NCBI GenBank assembly: GCA_019429405.1
Contig: JAHYIZ010000001.1
Coordinates: forward strand, 232,035 to 296,034
DNA length: 64,000 nt
Direction of reading: 5' to 3'
Source: Paracoccaceae bacterium
GTDB lineage: Bacteria > Pseudomonadota > Alphaproteobacteria > Rhodobacterales > Rhodobacteraceae
A model generated the notes under the pieces. The model searched no databases. It had not been told where the DNA came from and saw only the letters and a list, made by a program, of their open reading frames with translations. Position 1 is the stretch's first letter; every line of letters begins with the position of its first letter. Below, piece after piece: positions 36,593 to 45,071 of this stretch. The position numbers and the translations under genes were made by a program.

Positions 36593-38679
36593 TGCCGGTG
36601 TTGACGCTCCACAACATTTTCCGCCCCACCATCCTGCTTGCGCTGGCGCTGATGGCGGTGATCGTGATGATGATCCTGCCAATGCCGGCATGGGTGCTCG
36701 ATGTCGGGCTCGCGACATCTTTCGCGCTCGCCATTCTGATCTTCACGGTCACTCTCTTCATCGAAAGACCCCTGGACTTCTCGGCTTTCCCGACAGTCCT
36801 GCTGGCATCGCTGATGCTGCGGCTGTCGCTCAATGTCTCGTCGACCAAGCTCATCATTGGCCAAGGGCACAGTGGAACCAGCGCCGCCGGCAAGGTGATC
36901 GAGGGGTTTGCCAACTTCATCATGGGCGGCTCGGTCCTGATCGGCCTTGTGGTGTTCGGGGTCATCCTGATCGTCAACTTCATCGTCATCACCAAAGGCG
37001 CCGGGCGCATGGCCGAGGTGGGCGCGCGCTTTGCGCTCGACGCAATGCCGGGAAAACAGCTCGCGATCGACAGCGACATGAACGCCGGCGCCATCGATCA
37101 CGCCGAGGCAAAGTCACGCCGCGAACGCGAGCAGGCGGAGACCACATTTTTCGGCTCTCTCGACGGCGCGTCGAAGTTCGTAAAGGGCGATGCGGTCGCA
37201 GGGCTGCTCATTACCCTGCTCAACCTGGTGATGGGTCTGATCATCGGGGTGACCGTGCACGGTATGCCGCTCGGGCGCGCGCTTGAAACCTACTCGATTC
37301 TGACCGTGGGTGACGGGCTGGTCAGCCAGATCCCGGCGGTCATTATTTCGATTGCCTCTGCGTTGCTGCTTTCGCGCGGGGGCGCGCGAGGCGCCGCCGA
37401 TATCGAGTTGTTTCGACAGCTGGGCAAGTACCCGGCGGCGCTGACCACGGTTGCTGTCATGATGGCGCTCTTTGCACTTGTGCCCGGTCTGCCTTTTCTG
37501 CCCTTCATCGCGGGCGCGGCTATCTTGGGGGTAACCGCGGCGCTGGTCGACCGGACTGCGCGCAGACTTGCCGCGCGAGAGGCGATGAAGATGCCGCAAC
37601 CCGAAACCACCTCACGCCGCCGGTCGCTGGGCGACATCCTTGACATTGATGAAATTCATGTTGAATTCGCGCCAAATCTGGTTGCGATGGCGCTCGATCC
37701 GGCAACCGGGCTGGATGCGCGCATTGCCAACATGCGCAATCATGTCGCCGCGAGTTTCGGCCTGATTCTGCCCGAGATTCGGCTGACCGACGACAGCACG
37801 CTTGAACCCGGCCAATACCGCATTCGCATTCAGGGGGTGGAACAAGCGCGCGACAGGCTGCAGCCCGACCGGGTTCTGGCATTGATCGCCGACAACCGCG
37901 ACCTGCTGCCACCCGGCGAAGATGTACGCGAGCCGGTCTATGGCGCCGCCGCGCGTTGGGTCGCATCGCCGATGCAGGAAGACGCGGCAATGGCGGGTTC
38001 TACCGTAGTTGGCGCCACCGAGGTGCTGGCCACGCATCTTCTAGAGGTCATAAAGCGCAATTTCAGCCGCCTTCTCAGCCTGCGTGCGCTGCGCCGGCTG
38101 CTGGATGAAGCGGTAAACCTGTCTGATCCATTCCGCGCCGAAACGACGCGCAAGCTGTTTGATGAGTTGATCCCCGACAAGGTTCCGGTCGACATGCTGC
38201 TGACTGTCCTGCGCTTGCTGCTTGAAGAGCGGGTCTCAATCCGCAACCTGCCGCTCATTCTCGAAGCGATCGCAGAAGCACGCGGGCTCCAAAACCCCGA
38301 AGCTATCTGCGAACATGTGCGCCAACGTCTGGGGTTTCAGCTGGTCGCCGAGCTGCGCCGCGCCGACGGCTCCATTCCTCTGCTGCAACTCGCGCCCGAG
38401 TGGGAGGAATTGTTCACAACCTACCAGCTGCCAGCCGAGCGGGGGCCAGGCGATATCGCGCTGCCGCCGGACAAGTTCAACCGGCTCGCGACGAACGTCT
38501 CGGACCGGCTTGCGCGCTCCGCAGAAAACGGTGTCTTTCCCGGCGTCATCACCTCGGCGCGGCGGCGGCGCTTTGTCAAGACCGTGCTGGGTGCGAAGGG
38601 GGTTGCCGCGCCCGTGCTGAGTTTTGAGGAAATCGGAACCGACGCGCGCCCGGCGCTGGTCGGAGTGGTCGCCGCATGA
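36592..38679 (+). CDS. flhA: Flagellar export platform protein FlhA
   Basis: Largest export-gate protein, 695 residues. The N-terminal half has about eight membrane helices (LLALALMAVIVMMILPMPAWVLDVGLATSFALAILIFTV and following) and the conserved FHIPEP-type loop region (FALDAMPGKQLAIDSDMNAGAIDHAEAKSRREREQAETTFFGSLDGASKFVKGDA). The cytoplasmic C-terminal domain (about 345-695) forms the nonameric docking ring. Tight overlaps with its neighbours indicate one transcript. Confidence 0.97.
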   Translation: MPVLTLHNIFRPTILLALALMAVIVMMILPMPAWVLDVGLATSFALAILIFTVTLFIERPLDFSAFPTVLLASLMLRLSLNVSSTKLIIGQGHSGTSAAGKVIEGFANFIMGGSVLIGLVVFGVILIVNFIVITKGAGRMAEVGARFALDAMPGKQLAIDSDMNAGAIDHAEAKSRREREQAETTFFGSLDGASKFVKGDAVAGLLITLLNLVMGLIIGVTVHGMPLGRALETYSILTVGDGLVSQIPAVIISIASALLLSRGGARGAADIELFRQLGKYPAALTTVAVMMALFALVPGLPFLPFIAGAAILGVTAALVDRTARRLAAREAMKMPQPETTSRRRSLGDILDIDEIHVEFAPNLVAMALDPATGLDARIANMRNHVAASFGLILPEIRLTDDSTLEPGQYRIRIQGVEQARDRLQPDRVLALIADNRDLLPPGEDVREPVYGAAARWVASPMQEDAAMAGSTVVGATEVLATHLLEVIKRNFSRLLSLRALRRLLDEAVNLSDPFRAETTRKLFDELIPDKVPVDMLLTVLRLLLEERVSIRNLPLILEAIAEARGLQNPEAICEHVRQRLGFQLVAELRRADGSIPLLQLAPEWEELFTTYQLPAERGPGDIALPPDKFNRLATNVSDRLARSAENGVFPGVITSARRRRFVKTVLGAKGVAAPVLSFEEIGTDARPALVGVVAA

Positions 38680-39455
38680 ACGACACGCTGGCCGATCTGA
38701 TCGGGCTCGGTGCGCAAAATCTGCTTGCCGCTTTTGTTGTGTTTCTGCGCGTTGGCGCGGCCATGGCGCTGCTGCCCGCATTCGGAGAAACCACGATTCC
38801 CGCTCGGGTGCGGTTGGTCGTCGCCCTCGCTTTCACGCTGATTGTTCTTCCAGCGGTGCACGCCGACATTGCGCCGATGCTTGCCAACGGGACTGTGCCG
38901 GGATTTGTCTTTGCCAGCGAGCCGCTGGCCGGATTGGCGCTTGGCGCAATCTTGCGGCTGATGGTGCTGACGCTTCAGATCGCAGGCACGATCGCAGCAC
39001 AGGCGACGTCACTCGCCCAGCTTTTCGGCGGTGGCGCGGGCGAGCCGCAGCCAGCAATCGGCCATTTGCTGACATGGGGTGGGCTCGCGCTCGCAGTCAT
39101 GCTGGGGCTGCATATCTCGCTCGCCTCCACGCTCATCGGGTCGTATGCGGCGATGCCCGCAGGCCAGTTTCCAAGTGGCGAGAGCATTCGATATTGGGGC
39201 GTGAACGGCGTTGCACACGCATTCGCGCTCGCCTTCACACTGGCCGCGCCCTTTGTACTGGCGGGCCTCATTTATAACGTTGCTCTTGGCGCCATCAACC
39301 GTGCCATGCCGCAATTGATGGTGGCGTTCGTCGGCGCACCGGCGCTGACCGCGGGCGGGCTGATGTTGCTCGCACTTTGCGTGCCCGCGGGTTTGGCGCT
39401 CTGGCATCAAGATCTGTCGCTGGTTCTTGCCAACCCGTTCGAGGTCAGACCATGA
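38676..39455 (+). CDS. fliR: Flagellar export gate protein FliR
   Basis: Membrane protein of 259 residues with six predicted helices and the FliR pattern AAFVVFLRVGAAMALLPAFGETTIPARVRLVVALAFTLIVLP, LAGLALGAILRLMVLTLQIAGTIAAQATSLAQLFG and AMPQLMVAFVGAPALTAGGLMLLAL. It overlaps flhA and flhB by four bases each. Confidence 0.96.
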   Translation: MNDTLADLIGLGAQNLLAAFVVFLRVGAAMALLPAFGETTIPARVRLVVALAFTLIVLPAVHADIAPMLANGTVPGFVFASEPLAGLALGAILRLMVLTLQIAGTIAAQATSLAQLFGGGAGEPQPAIGHLLTWGGLALAVMLGLHISLASTLIGSYAAMPAGQFPSGESIRYWGVNGVAHAFALAFTLAAPFVLAGLIYNVALGAINRAMPQLMVAFVGAPALTAGGLMLLALCVPAGLALWHQDLSLVLANPFEVRP

Positions 39456-40537
39456 GCCAGGACAGCGACACCGAACGCGAACACGAGCCAACAGAGCGAA
39501 AACTTGCCGAGGCGCGCAAGCGGGGCGAGTTGGTCCGTTCCGCCGAGGTCAATGTTGCGGCGGCCTATGGCGGCCTGCTGATCGCCGCAGTGGGGGCGGG
39601 CGCATTCAGCCTTCGCGGGTTTGGGACCGAGGCAATGGTGCTGCTGGACCAGGCAGACAGTCTCGCACCGCTGCTTCTCGGCGGCGGGGCCGCGCCGCTC
39701 GGGGGGCTTATGGCGGGGCTTTTGTGGCATATCGCGCCCTGGTTTCTGCTGCCGATGCTGCTTGTCTTTGCTGCGCTGATGGCGCAGCAGGCGATTGTAT
39801 TCGCACCAGAAAAGCTGATGCCAAAGCTCAGCCGCATCAGTCCGCTGGGAAACGCCAAGCAAAAGTTCGGCCGCAGCGGGCTGTTTGAATTCGGCAAAAG
39901 CTTTGTGAAGCTTGTGGTGATTTCAATCATCCTGGGGGCCTTCCTTTTTGATCGAATGCCACGAATTGTGATGTCGCAAGTTGTGTCGCCCGGAATGGCC
40001 GTTTCAGAACTTGGAGGGCTGGTTGTTGAGTTCGTCTTTCTCATGCTGCTGGCCGCCACCGGAATCGGCGCCGTCGACTATCTTTGGCAGCGCACCGAAC
40101 ATCTGCGCCGCCAACGCATGACCCGGCAGGAACTGCTGGACGAAATCAAGCAGTCTGACGGCGATCCGCATGTGAAGGGCCAGCGGCGACAGCGCGCAAT
40201 CGAGATTGCGACAAACCGGATGCTGTCGGACGTGGCAAAGGCCGATGTCGTGATCGTCAACCCGACCCACTACGCCGTGGCGCTCATGTGGAAGCGCGGC
40301 AGCCGGACCGCGCCGCTGTGTCTTGCAAAGGGCGTTGACGAAATTGCCGCGCGCATCCGCGAGCGTGCCGCATTGGAGGCGATTCCCATCCACTCCGACC
40401 CGCCCACGGCGCGGGCGATCTACGCGACGGTTGACATTGGCCAGGCAATCAGGCCCGAGCACTTCAGGGCGGTCGCTGCCGCCATCCGCTTCGCCGAGCG
40501 CATTCGCCAGCGCGCCCGCGAAAGGCGCGGCGGATGA
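39452..40537 (+). CDS. flhB: Flagellar export switch protein FlhB
   Basis: Protein of 361 residues that switches export from rod/hook to filament substrates. The start ATG 39452 overlaps the fliR stop and begins the standard N-terminus (EREHEPTERKLAEARKRGELVRSAEVN). Four membrane helices follow, then KFGRSGLFEFGKSFVKL and the self-cleavage motif NPTH at residues 270-273 in ADVVIVNPTHYAVALMW, and the C-terminal domain with LCLAKGVDEIAARIRERA. It is followed by a FliJ-like gene with four bases of overlap. Confidence 0.97.
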   Translation: MSQDSDTEREHEPTERKLAEARKRGELVRSAEVNVAAAYGGLLIAAVGAGAFSLRGFGTEAMVLLDQADSLAPLLLGGGAAPLGGLMAGLLWHIAPWFLLPMLLVFAALMAQQAIVFAPEKLMPKLSRISPLGNAKQKFGRSGLFEFGKSFVKLVVISIILGAFLFDRMPRIVMSQVVSPGMAVSELGGLVVEFVFLMLLAATGIGAVDYLWQRTEHLRRQRMTRQELLDEIKQSDGDPHVKGQRRQRAIEIATNRMLSDVAKADVVIVNPTHYAVALMWKRGSRTAPLCLAKGVDEIAARIRERAALEAIPIHSDPPTARAIYATVDIGQAIRPEHFRAVAAAIRFAERIRQRARERRGG

Positions 40538-40902
40538 TCCGGCAGCAAAAACTCGTCGCACTGCAGGCAATCGCCGCGATCAGGCGTGATGCCGCGCTGC
40601 AGGACCTTGCGGTCGCCACAAGGCGCCAGACGACGATCCGAGCGGTTCTTGCTGATTTGGCCGCCGCCCGGCAGGCAACAATGGCCACCGCCGGGCCATC
40701 CGACCTCGCGCAATTGGATCATTACTGCCAATGGGCCAATGTGCGGCGAAGTGCAATCGAGAGCGATCTGGCGCAAGCCGCCATAGCGGCCGAAAGCCGC
40801 CGCGCGGGCGCAGCTCTGGCGCTCGGTCGCACCAAGGCACTGGAAGAGATCAGTCTCCGCCTTGCTGAGAAGGCGCGGGGCGAACGCAGCCGACGGACAT
40901 GA
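40534..40902 (+). CDS. FliJ-like coiled-coil protein
   Basis: Protein of 122 residues, almost entirely helical with Ala/Arg/Gln heptads (QQKLVALQAIAAIRRDAALQDLAVATRRQTTIRAVLADL and later AQAAIAAESRRAGAALALGRTKALEEISLRLAEKARGERSRR). Size, charge and position after flhB suggest a FliJ-type escort protein of the export ATPase, but sequence support is weak. It ends directly against the stop of the convergent FliL-like gene. Confidence 0.6.
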   Translation: MIRQQKLVALQAIAAIRRDAALQDLAVATRRQTTIRAVLADLAAARQATMATAGPSDLAQLDHYCQWANVRRSAIESDLAQAAIAAESRRAGAALALGRTKALEEISLRLAEKARGERSRRT

Positions 40903-41397
40903 TCAGGCGTTGTCCTGCCGCACGATATCGGCGATCAAGACGTTCGTTACGGTCGCACCGAGTGTCTTTTGCGCGGCTTCCAGAAGCGCTTTTCGCAGTG
41001 CGTCCATATTGCCAGACTCAGTGAAAGCACCACGAAAGCCTCCGGTATTGGCATGGTTGAACAGCACTTGCAGCAAGGCATCGCGCAACCGGGGCTCGAC
41101 CGCGTAGACCGCCTCGCTGCCCCCCGCCTTGACCTCGAGGCTCAGCGACACAATCACAAGTGCAGCGACGCGCCCCGACTCGACAACCGGAATTACGAAC
41201 TGGTTTGCGAGCTTTACATAATTTCGCGCGCTGGTGTCGGCGCTTTCGGCAGGCGAAGTTGCCGCGGCAGCAGCGCCGGGCGCCTCGCAGGGGTTCAAAA
41301 CAACGGATTCGGCGGGGTTCGGTCGCAGCATGTAGCCGCCACCAAGCCCTGCGCCAAGTCCGATCAGCGCAAGCAGCACAGGGAGTATCTTGCCCAT
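40903..41397 (-). CDS. Second FliL-like membrane protein
   Basis: Protein of 164 residues with one N-terminal helix (ILPVLLALIGLGAGLGGGYML) and a periplasmic domain YVKLANQFVIPVVESGRVAALVIVSLSLEVKAG, VEPRLRDALLQVLFNHANTGGF and TLGATVTNVLIADIVRQD. The domain order (strand, long helix, strand) matches FliL, whose other copy is at 31051. It sits next to flgH at the head-to-tail end of the flgB-flgH unit. Specific role unknown. Confidence 0.7.
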   Translation of the reverse strand: MGKILPVLLALIGLGAGLGGGYMLRPNPAESVVLNPCEAPGAAAAATSPAESADTSARNYVKLANQFVIPVVESGRVAALVIVSLSLEVKAGGSEAVYAVEPRLRDALLQVLFNHANTGGFRGAFTESGNMDALRKALLEAAQKTLGATVTNVLIADIVRQDNA

Positions 41398-41405
41398 GAT
41401 GCGCC

Positions 41406-42131
41406 TCAGAACGGCAGGATGATGTCAGAGATCTGTTGCCCGTATCGTGGCTGTTGCACGTCACTTATCTGCCCGCGGCCACCATAGGAAATACGCGCGC
41501 CGGCAATCTTGTCATAGGTGATCTCGTTTTGGCGGCTGATGTCTTCGGGGCGCACGAAACCGGTAACGATAAGCTCACGCAGCTCGAAGTTGACGCGCAC
41601 TTCCTGGCTGCCCTGAATGCGCAACACACCGTTCGGCAACCGCTCGATAACCGTTACCGCAACGCGCAAGGTCAGCTTTTCCTTGCGCGAGACAGAACCG
41701 TTACCGCTGAACGTCGATGTCGAATCGGTCGAAACTGCCGGGTTTAGGTCGATGCCATTTGGAGCAAGCTCGTTCAGCCGCTCCGGAAGCCCCAGCAGCG
41801 CCGAAATGCCCATACTTTGGCCGCCGCTTCGGGATCGGCCAGAGGTGTTTGAAATTTCGGCCTTGTCATCAATTTCGATCACAACCGTCATGATGTCGCC
41901 TGCCTGGCTGGCACGGCGGTCGCCCAGCAGCGAACCGCGCGACCCCGACCAGAGCGAGGCCTCACTGTTTGGCGCGCCGCGCTCGGCGTGCATCGGAAGC
42001 GGCGCGGTGGTCATGGCGCGGAACTCGTCGCTCGACTCGATCGGGCTGAGCGCGGGGGCGCGGCCCACCTCTTCAAGGTTGCCGCAAGCGGCGACGGGCA
42101 GGAGTGAAATCAGCATCAGGGCGCGGCGCAT
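41406..42131 (-). CDS. flgH: Flagellar L-ring protein FlgH
   Basis: Outer-membrane lipoprotein ring around the rod, 241 residues. The signal sequence MRRALMLISLLPVAACG carries the lipobox. Family motifs are ASLWSGSRGSLLGDRRASQAGDIMTVVIEIDDKAEISN, SGNGSVSRKEKLTLRVAVTV, VLRIQGSQEVRVNFE and LIVTGFVRPEDIS. ATG 42131 is chosen for its signal peptide and GAGG upstream; ATG 42146 is the alternative. It lies 7 bp after flgA. Confidence 0.95.
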   Translation of the reverse strand: MRRALMLISLLPVAACGNLEEVGRAPALSPIESSDEFRAMTTAPLPMHAERGAPNSEASLWSGSRGSLLGDRRASQAGDIMTVVIEIDDKAEISNTSGRSRSGGQSMGISALLGLPERLNELAPNGIDLNPAVSTDSTSTFSGNGSVSRKEKLTLRVAVTVIERLPNGVLRIQGSQEVRVNFELRELIVTGFVRPEDISRQNEITYDKIAGARISYGGRGQISDVQQPRYGQQISDIILPF

Positions 42132-42138
42132 GGGAACC

Positions 42139-42576
42139 TCAATCATTGGAGTAAACGGTAAGGGTGCCGTCAGGCGCGACCAGCCCGGTAACTGTCGCCC
42201 GCGACGCAATGTTGATGACACGCAGGCTGTCGCCTACGCCGCCACGCCCGAGCGCCCGGCCCTCGGCCAGAATTGATAGCGGGCCTCGGCGGTAGACCAG
42301 TGCCACAATCTGATTGCGCTCGATCAGCGCGGGGGGGCCGACGTCGTCAACACGAATCACGCGGCCCGCATAAATCGCAGTGCGGGTTTCTTGCCCGATG
42401 GCCTCATCTAGCGAGATCAACGCGCCTGCAACCGTGCTGTCGGCCAAGGCCACATCATCGGGGCCAATTACCGTCTGGGCCCGCAGGGTCCGCGTGGCGA
42501 CAACCGTATCGGCCCATCCCGACCCCGCCAGCGCGAAAAAAAAAACTGTCATAACCCAGAATTCGCGACCCAGCAT
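42139..42576 (-). CDS. flgA: P-ring assembly chaperone FlgA
   Basis: Periplasmic protein of 145 residues with a signal peptide (WVMTVFFFALAGSGWA) and one SAF domain (RTLRAQTVIGPDDVALADSTVAG ... ALIERNQIVALVYRRGPLSILAEGRAL ... LRVINIASRATVTGLVAPDG). It chaperones FlgI during P-ring assembly; flgI itself is not in the window. The form is short, as is common in this group. A run of ten T in the coding strand (42536-42545) encodes the FFF of the signal peptide. Its ATG overlaps the flgG stop by one base. Confidence 0.9.
   Translation of the reverse strand: MLGREFWVMTVFFFALAGSGWADTVVATRTLRAQTVIGPDDVALADSTVAGALISLDEAIGQETRTAIYAGRVIRVDDVGPPALIERNQIVALVYRRGPLSILAEGRALGRGGVGDSLRVINIASRATVTGLVAPDGTLTVYSND
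42536..42545 (-). repeat. T10 homopolymer inside the flgA signal peptide
   Basis: Ten consecutive T on the coding strand within codons for Val-Phe-Phe-Phe, in otherwise GC-rich coding DNA. A gain or loss of one base would shift the frame and inactivate flgA, as in contingency loci; see findings. Confidence 0.6.
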
Positions 42577-43361
42577 CAGCGCACCTGCGTGGTCGCCGCG
42601 AGCATCTGGTCGGCGGCGGTTATCACTTTGGCGTTCAGCTCATAGCCGCGCTGCGCCTTGATCAGCTCGGTGATTTCGCGCACCGGATCGACCGAGCTTT
42701 CCTCGAGGTAGCCCTGGCGCAGGGTGCCGACGCCGTCTTCGCCGGGATTTGAGATCTGCGGCGCGCCAGAGGCCGAAGTTTCAAGAAAAAGGTTCGAACC
42801 GATGGCTTCCAGCCCCTTGTCATTACTGAAGTTTGCCAGACTGAATTGGCCAAGAAGCTCGGGCTGAATCCGGTCGGCAAAGTAAGCGTAGACCTCGCCC
42901 GCCGCATTGATTGCAAGCGTACTCGCGTCGGCGGGAATGGTGATGCCGGGCGCCACGGGATAGCCATCCGATGTGACGATCTCGCCATCTGGCGAGCGTT
43001 TCAGGGCGCCGTCGCGGGTGTAGCCCGAGGCACCTGACGGCATCGTGACCTCCAGATAGCCCGCTCCGTCAATGGCAATGTCGAGATCGCCCCCTGACGC
43101 AGAGAGCGTGCCCTGCGCAAGGTTGACCGTAACCGCCGAGGGCCGCACCCCCAGCCCCATCTGCACCCCGGTCGGCACCACGGTGCCGTCGTTGGCGGTA
43201 ATCGTGCCGGGGCGGGTCAGCTGTTGATAATGCAAGTCGGCAAACTCGGCGCGGCGGGCGTTGTAGCCGGTGGTCGACATGTTGGCGAGGTTGTTCGAAA
43301 TGACCTCAACCCGCATCTGCTGGGCGCTCATTCCGGTCGCGGCGATTTGCAGGGCGCGCAT
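42576..43361 (-). CDS. flgG: Flagellar distal rod protein FlgG
   Basis: Rod protein of 261 residues. It has the N-terminal ALQIAATGMSAQQMRVEVISNNLANMSTTGYNARRAEFADLHYQ, the central GAGYLEVTMPSGASGYTRDGALKRSPDGEIVTSDGYPV, and the C-terminal GYLEESSVDPVREITELIKAQRGYELNAKVITAADQML shared by rod/hook proteins. It is 9 bp downstream of flgF in the flgB-flgH unit. Confidence 0.97.
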   Translation of the reverse strand: MRALQIAATGMSAQQMRVEVISNNLANMSTTGYNARRAEFADLHYQQLTRPGTITANDGTVVPTGVQMGLGVRPSAVTVNLAQGTLSASGGDLDIAIDGAGYLEVTMPSGASGYTRDGALKRSPDGEIVTSDGYPVAPGITIPADASTLAINAAGEVYAYFADRIQPELLGQFSLANFSNDKGLEAIGSNLFLETSASGAPQISNPGEDGVGTLRQGYLEESSVDPVREITELIKAQRGYELNAKVITAADQMLAATTQVR

Positions 43362-43370
43362 GGCAGGCTC

Positions 43371-44087
43371 CTATCGGGAAAGGGTGGAAATGACGCTGCG
43401 GATTCGTTCGTCTTCGCGGTCAAGGAAGGTCTGGCCCATTTCGTAGGCGCGCTGCACGGTAATCATGCGGGCGATTTCCGAGACTGGGTCGACGTTGGAT
43501 TCTTCCAAAAAACCCTGCAAAATCACAGCGGTCTCGACCGGTTCAACCCCCACATCAGCAGAAAAACGGGTGCCGCCGACATGCACAAGGCCGTTCGGGT
43601 CGGCGGGCATGAACAGGCCGATCTGGGCCAATGGCCGCCCTTCGGCCGAAAGTGTGCCATCTTGTGCCAGCGTAATGCCGCGCGCATCCGCAGGCACAAA
43701 GACCGGGGCACCGCCCGCATCAAGCAAGCGGTGCCCCTCAAGTGAGAGCAGCTCGCCTTCGGGCGACGGCGTAAAGCTTCCGGCGCGAGTCAGCTGCTGG
43801 CCCTGCGGTGTATCGAGAAGAAAAAACCCTTCGCCTTCAATGGCAAAGTCGAAGGTACCGCCCGTCTGCGCCATCGGCCCCTGAGCCTGGTTGATGACGC
43901 GCCCAAGCGCATCTGCCATCGAAAGCGACGGTTCGGCGTCGGCCAGTGCCGCGATATGCTCCGAGAAGATCACGCCCTCCTTGCGAAAGCCGTTGGTCGA
44001 GACATTGGCAATGTTGTTGGCGACCGCCTGCATTTCTCGCATCAAACCGGATTGGCGGGTGAGGGTGGCATAAATTGCATTGTCCAT
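43371..44087 (-). CDS. flgF: Flagellar proximal rod protein FlgF
   Basis: Rod protein of 238 residues with NAIYATLTRQSGLMREMQAVANNIANVSTNGFRKEGVIF at the N-terminus, DFAIEGEGFFLLDTPQGQQLTRAGSFTPSPEGELLSLEGHRLLD in the middle and GFLEESNVDPVSEIARMITVQRAYEMGQTFLDREDERI at the C-terminus. Shorter than flgG as expected. It starts four bases after fliQ. Confidence 0.95.
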   Translation of the reverse strand: MDNAIYATLTRQSGLMREMQAVANNIANVSTNGFRKEGVIFSEHIAALADAEPSLSMADALGRVINQAQGPMAQTGGTFDFAIEGEGFFLLDTPQGQQLTRAGSFTPSPEGELLSLEGHRLLDAGGAPVFVPADARGITLAQDGTLSAEGRPLAQIGLFMPADPNGLVHVGGTRFSADVGVEPVETAVILQGFLEESNVDPVSEIARMITVQRAYEMGQTFLDREDERIRSVISTLSR

Positions 44088-44090
44088 AGC

Positions 44091-44357
44091 TCAGCCCCCC
44101 GCGATCAGTGGAATGATCTGCAACCGAAAAAAGGCGACGAGGGATTCTGACATGAATGACATCGAAACCCAGAAGACTGCCAGCATCGCGCCGACCTTGG
44201 GTACGAAGGTCAGGGTCATCTCCTGCACCGAGGTCAGCGCCTGAAACAGCCCGATCGAAACCCCTGCGACCAGCGCAACCGCCAGCATTGGCGCCGCAAT
44301 CATCACGGCGATCCACAGCCCTTGGCGCAGCGTGTCGAAAAACATCGCCTGTTCCAT
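44091..44357 (-). CDS. fliQ: Flagellar export gate protein FliQ
   Basis: Small membrane protein of 88 residues with two helices (LRQGLWIAVMIAAPMLAVALVAGVSIGLFQALTSVQEMTLTFVPKVGAMLAVFWVSM), the FliQ hallmark. Its partners fliP and fliR are at 27720 and 38676 in other transcription units. It follows fliE by two bases. Confidence 0.96.
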   Translation of the reverse strand: MEQAMFFDTLRQGLWIAVMIAAPMLAVALVAGVSIGLFQALTSVQEMTLTFVPKVGAMLAVFWVSMSFMSESLVAFFRLQIIPLIAGG

Positions 44358-44359
44358 CG

Positions 44360-44653
44360 CTACACCGGCATCCGCAGAATTTCCTGATAGGCTTCCACAA
44401 CCTTGTCGCGCACCGTCACCGCGGTTTCGACCGCAAGCTCGGTGGCGGCCAGCGCCTGCACCAACGCATGCGGGTCGGCGCCACCGGTCATCGCGGCGCG
44501 GGCGGCGTTCTCGCCCTCGCGCAAAACTGCGGCAAAATCGTTCGCAAGGGTGCCGAGCGTGCTCTGCCCAGAACCACCGGCGGCGGGACGCGGCGCCGTC
44601 GCCGGGCGGGCCTGGGCATAGCTTTGCGCGGCAAGAGAGGTTCGTACGTCCAT
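44360..44653 (-). CDS. fliE: Flagellar rod-MS ring junction protein FliE
   Basis: Protein of 97 residues: an unstructured N-terminus and a conserved C-terminal part (LANDFAAVLREGENAARAAMTGGADPHALVQALAATELAVETAVTVRDKVVEAYQEILRMPV) that ends with the typical KVVEAYQEIMRMPV-like motif. Confidence 0.95.
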   Translation of the reverse strand: MDVRTSLAAQSYAQARPATAPRPAAGGSGQSTLGTLANDFAAVLREGENAARAAMTGGADPHALVQALAATELAVETAVTVRDKVVEAYQEILRMPV

Positions 44654-44669
44654 TCTGGACCTCCTCTAT

Positions 44670-45062
44670 CTATCGGCGCAGGAGATCGAGCAGCGCTGAC
44701 GACATTTGCCGTGCCTGATCGAACATCCTGAGATTCGCCTCGTAGCTGCGTTGCGCTTCGCGCGCGTCAGCGATTTCGACCACCAGATCGACATTCGAGC
44801 CGTCATAGTAGCCGCCGTCGTCGGCCAGCGGGTGCCCGGGATCGAAGATCCGCGTCAGCTCCTTCCGGTCGAGATTTACGGGGCCAAGTTCAACCCGCCC
44901 GGTGCGCTGCCCAGCCGCGATCACCTCCTCAAAGGTGGCTGTCTTGCGGTGGTAGCCGGGGGTGTCGGCGTTGGCGATATTCTCTGAAACATGGCGGAGG
45001 CGCTGCGCCTGGGCCGCCATGCCCGAGGCAGAGAGTGCCAAAGTGCTGCTGAAATCGGCCAT
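44670..45062 (-). CDS. flgC: Flagellar proximal rod protein FlgC
   Basis: Rod protein of 130 residues: SALALSASGMAAQAQRLRHVSENIANADTPGYHRKTATFEEV at the N-terminus, a short central region with DPGHPLADDGGYYDGSNVDLVVEIADAREAQRSYEANLRMFDQARQM and a terminal helix. It lies nine bases after flgB. Confidence 0.96.
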   Translation of the reverse strand: MADFSSTLALSASGMAAQAQRLRHVSENIANADTPGYHRKTATFEEVIAAGQRTGRVELGPVNLDRKELTRIFDPGHPLADDGGYYDGSNVDLVVEIADAREAQRSYEANLRMFDQARQMSSALLDLLRR

Positions 45063-45071
45063 ATGCGCCCC

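Noticed and set aside
36189-37101. Minus-strand ORFs across the transglycosylase-flhA junction
   Set aside because: They span two well-supported + genes, are low complexity and lack motifs.
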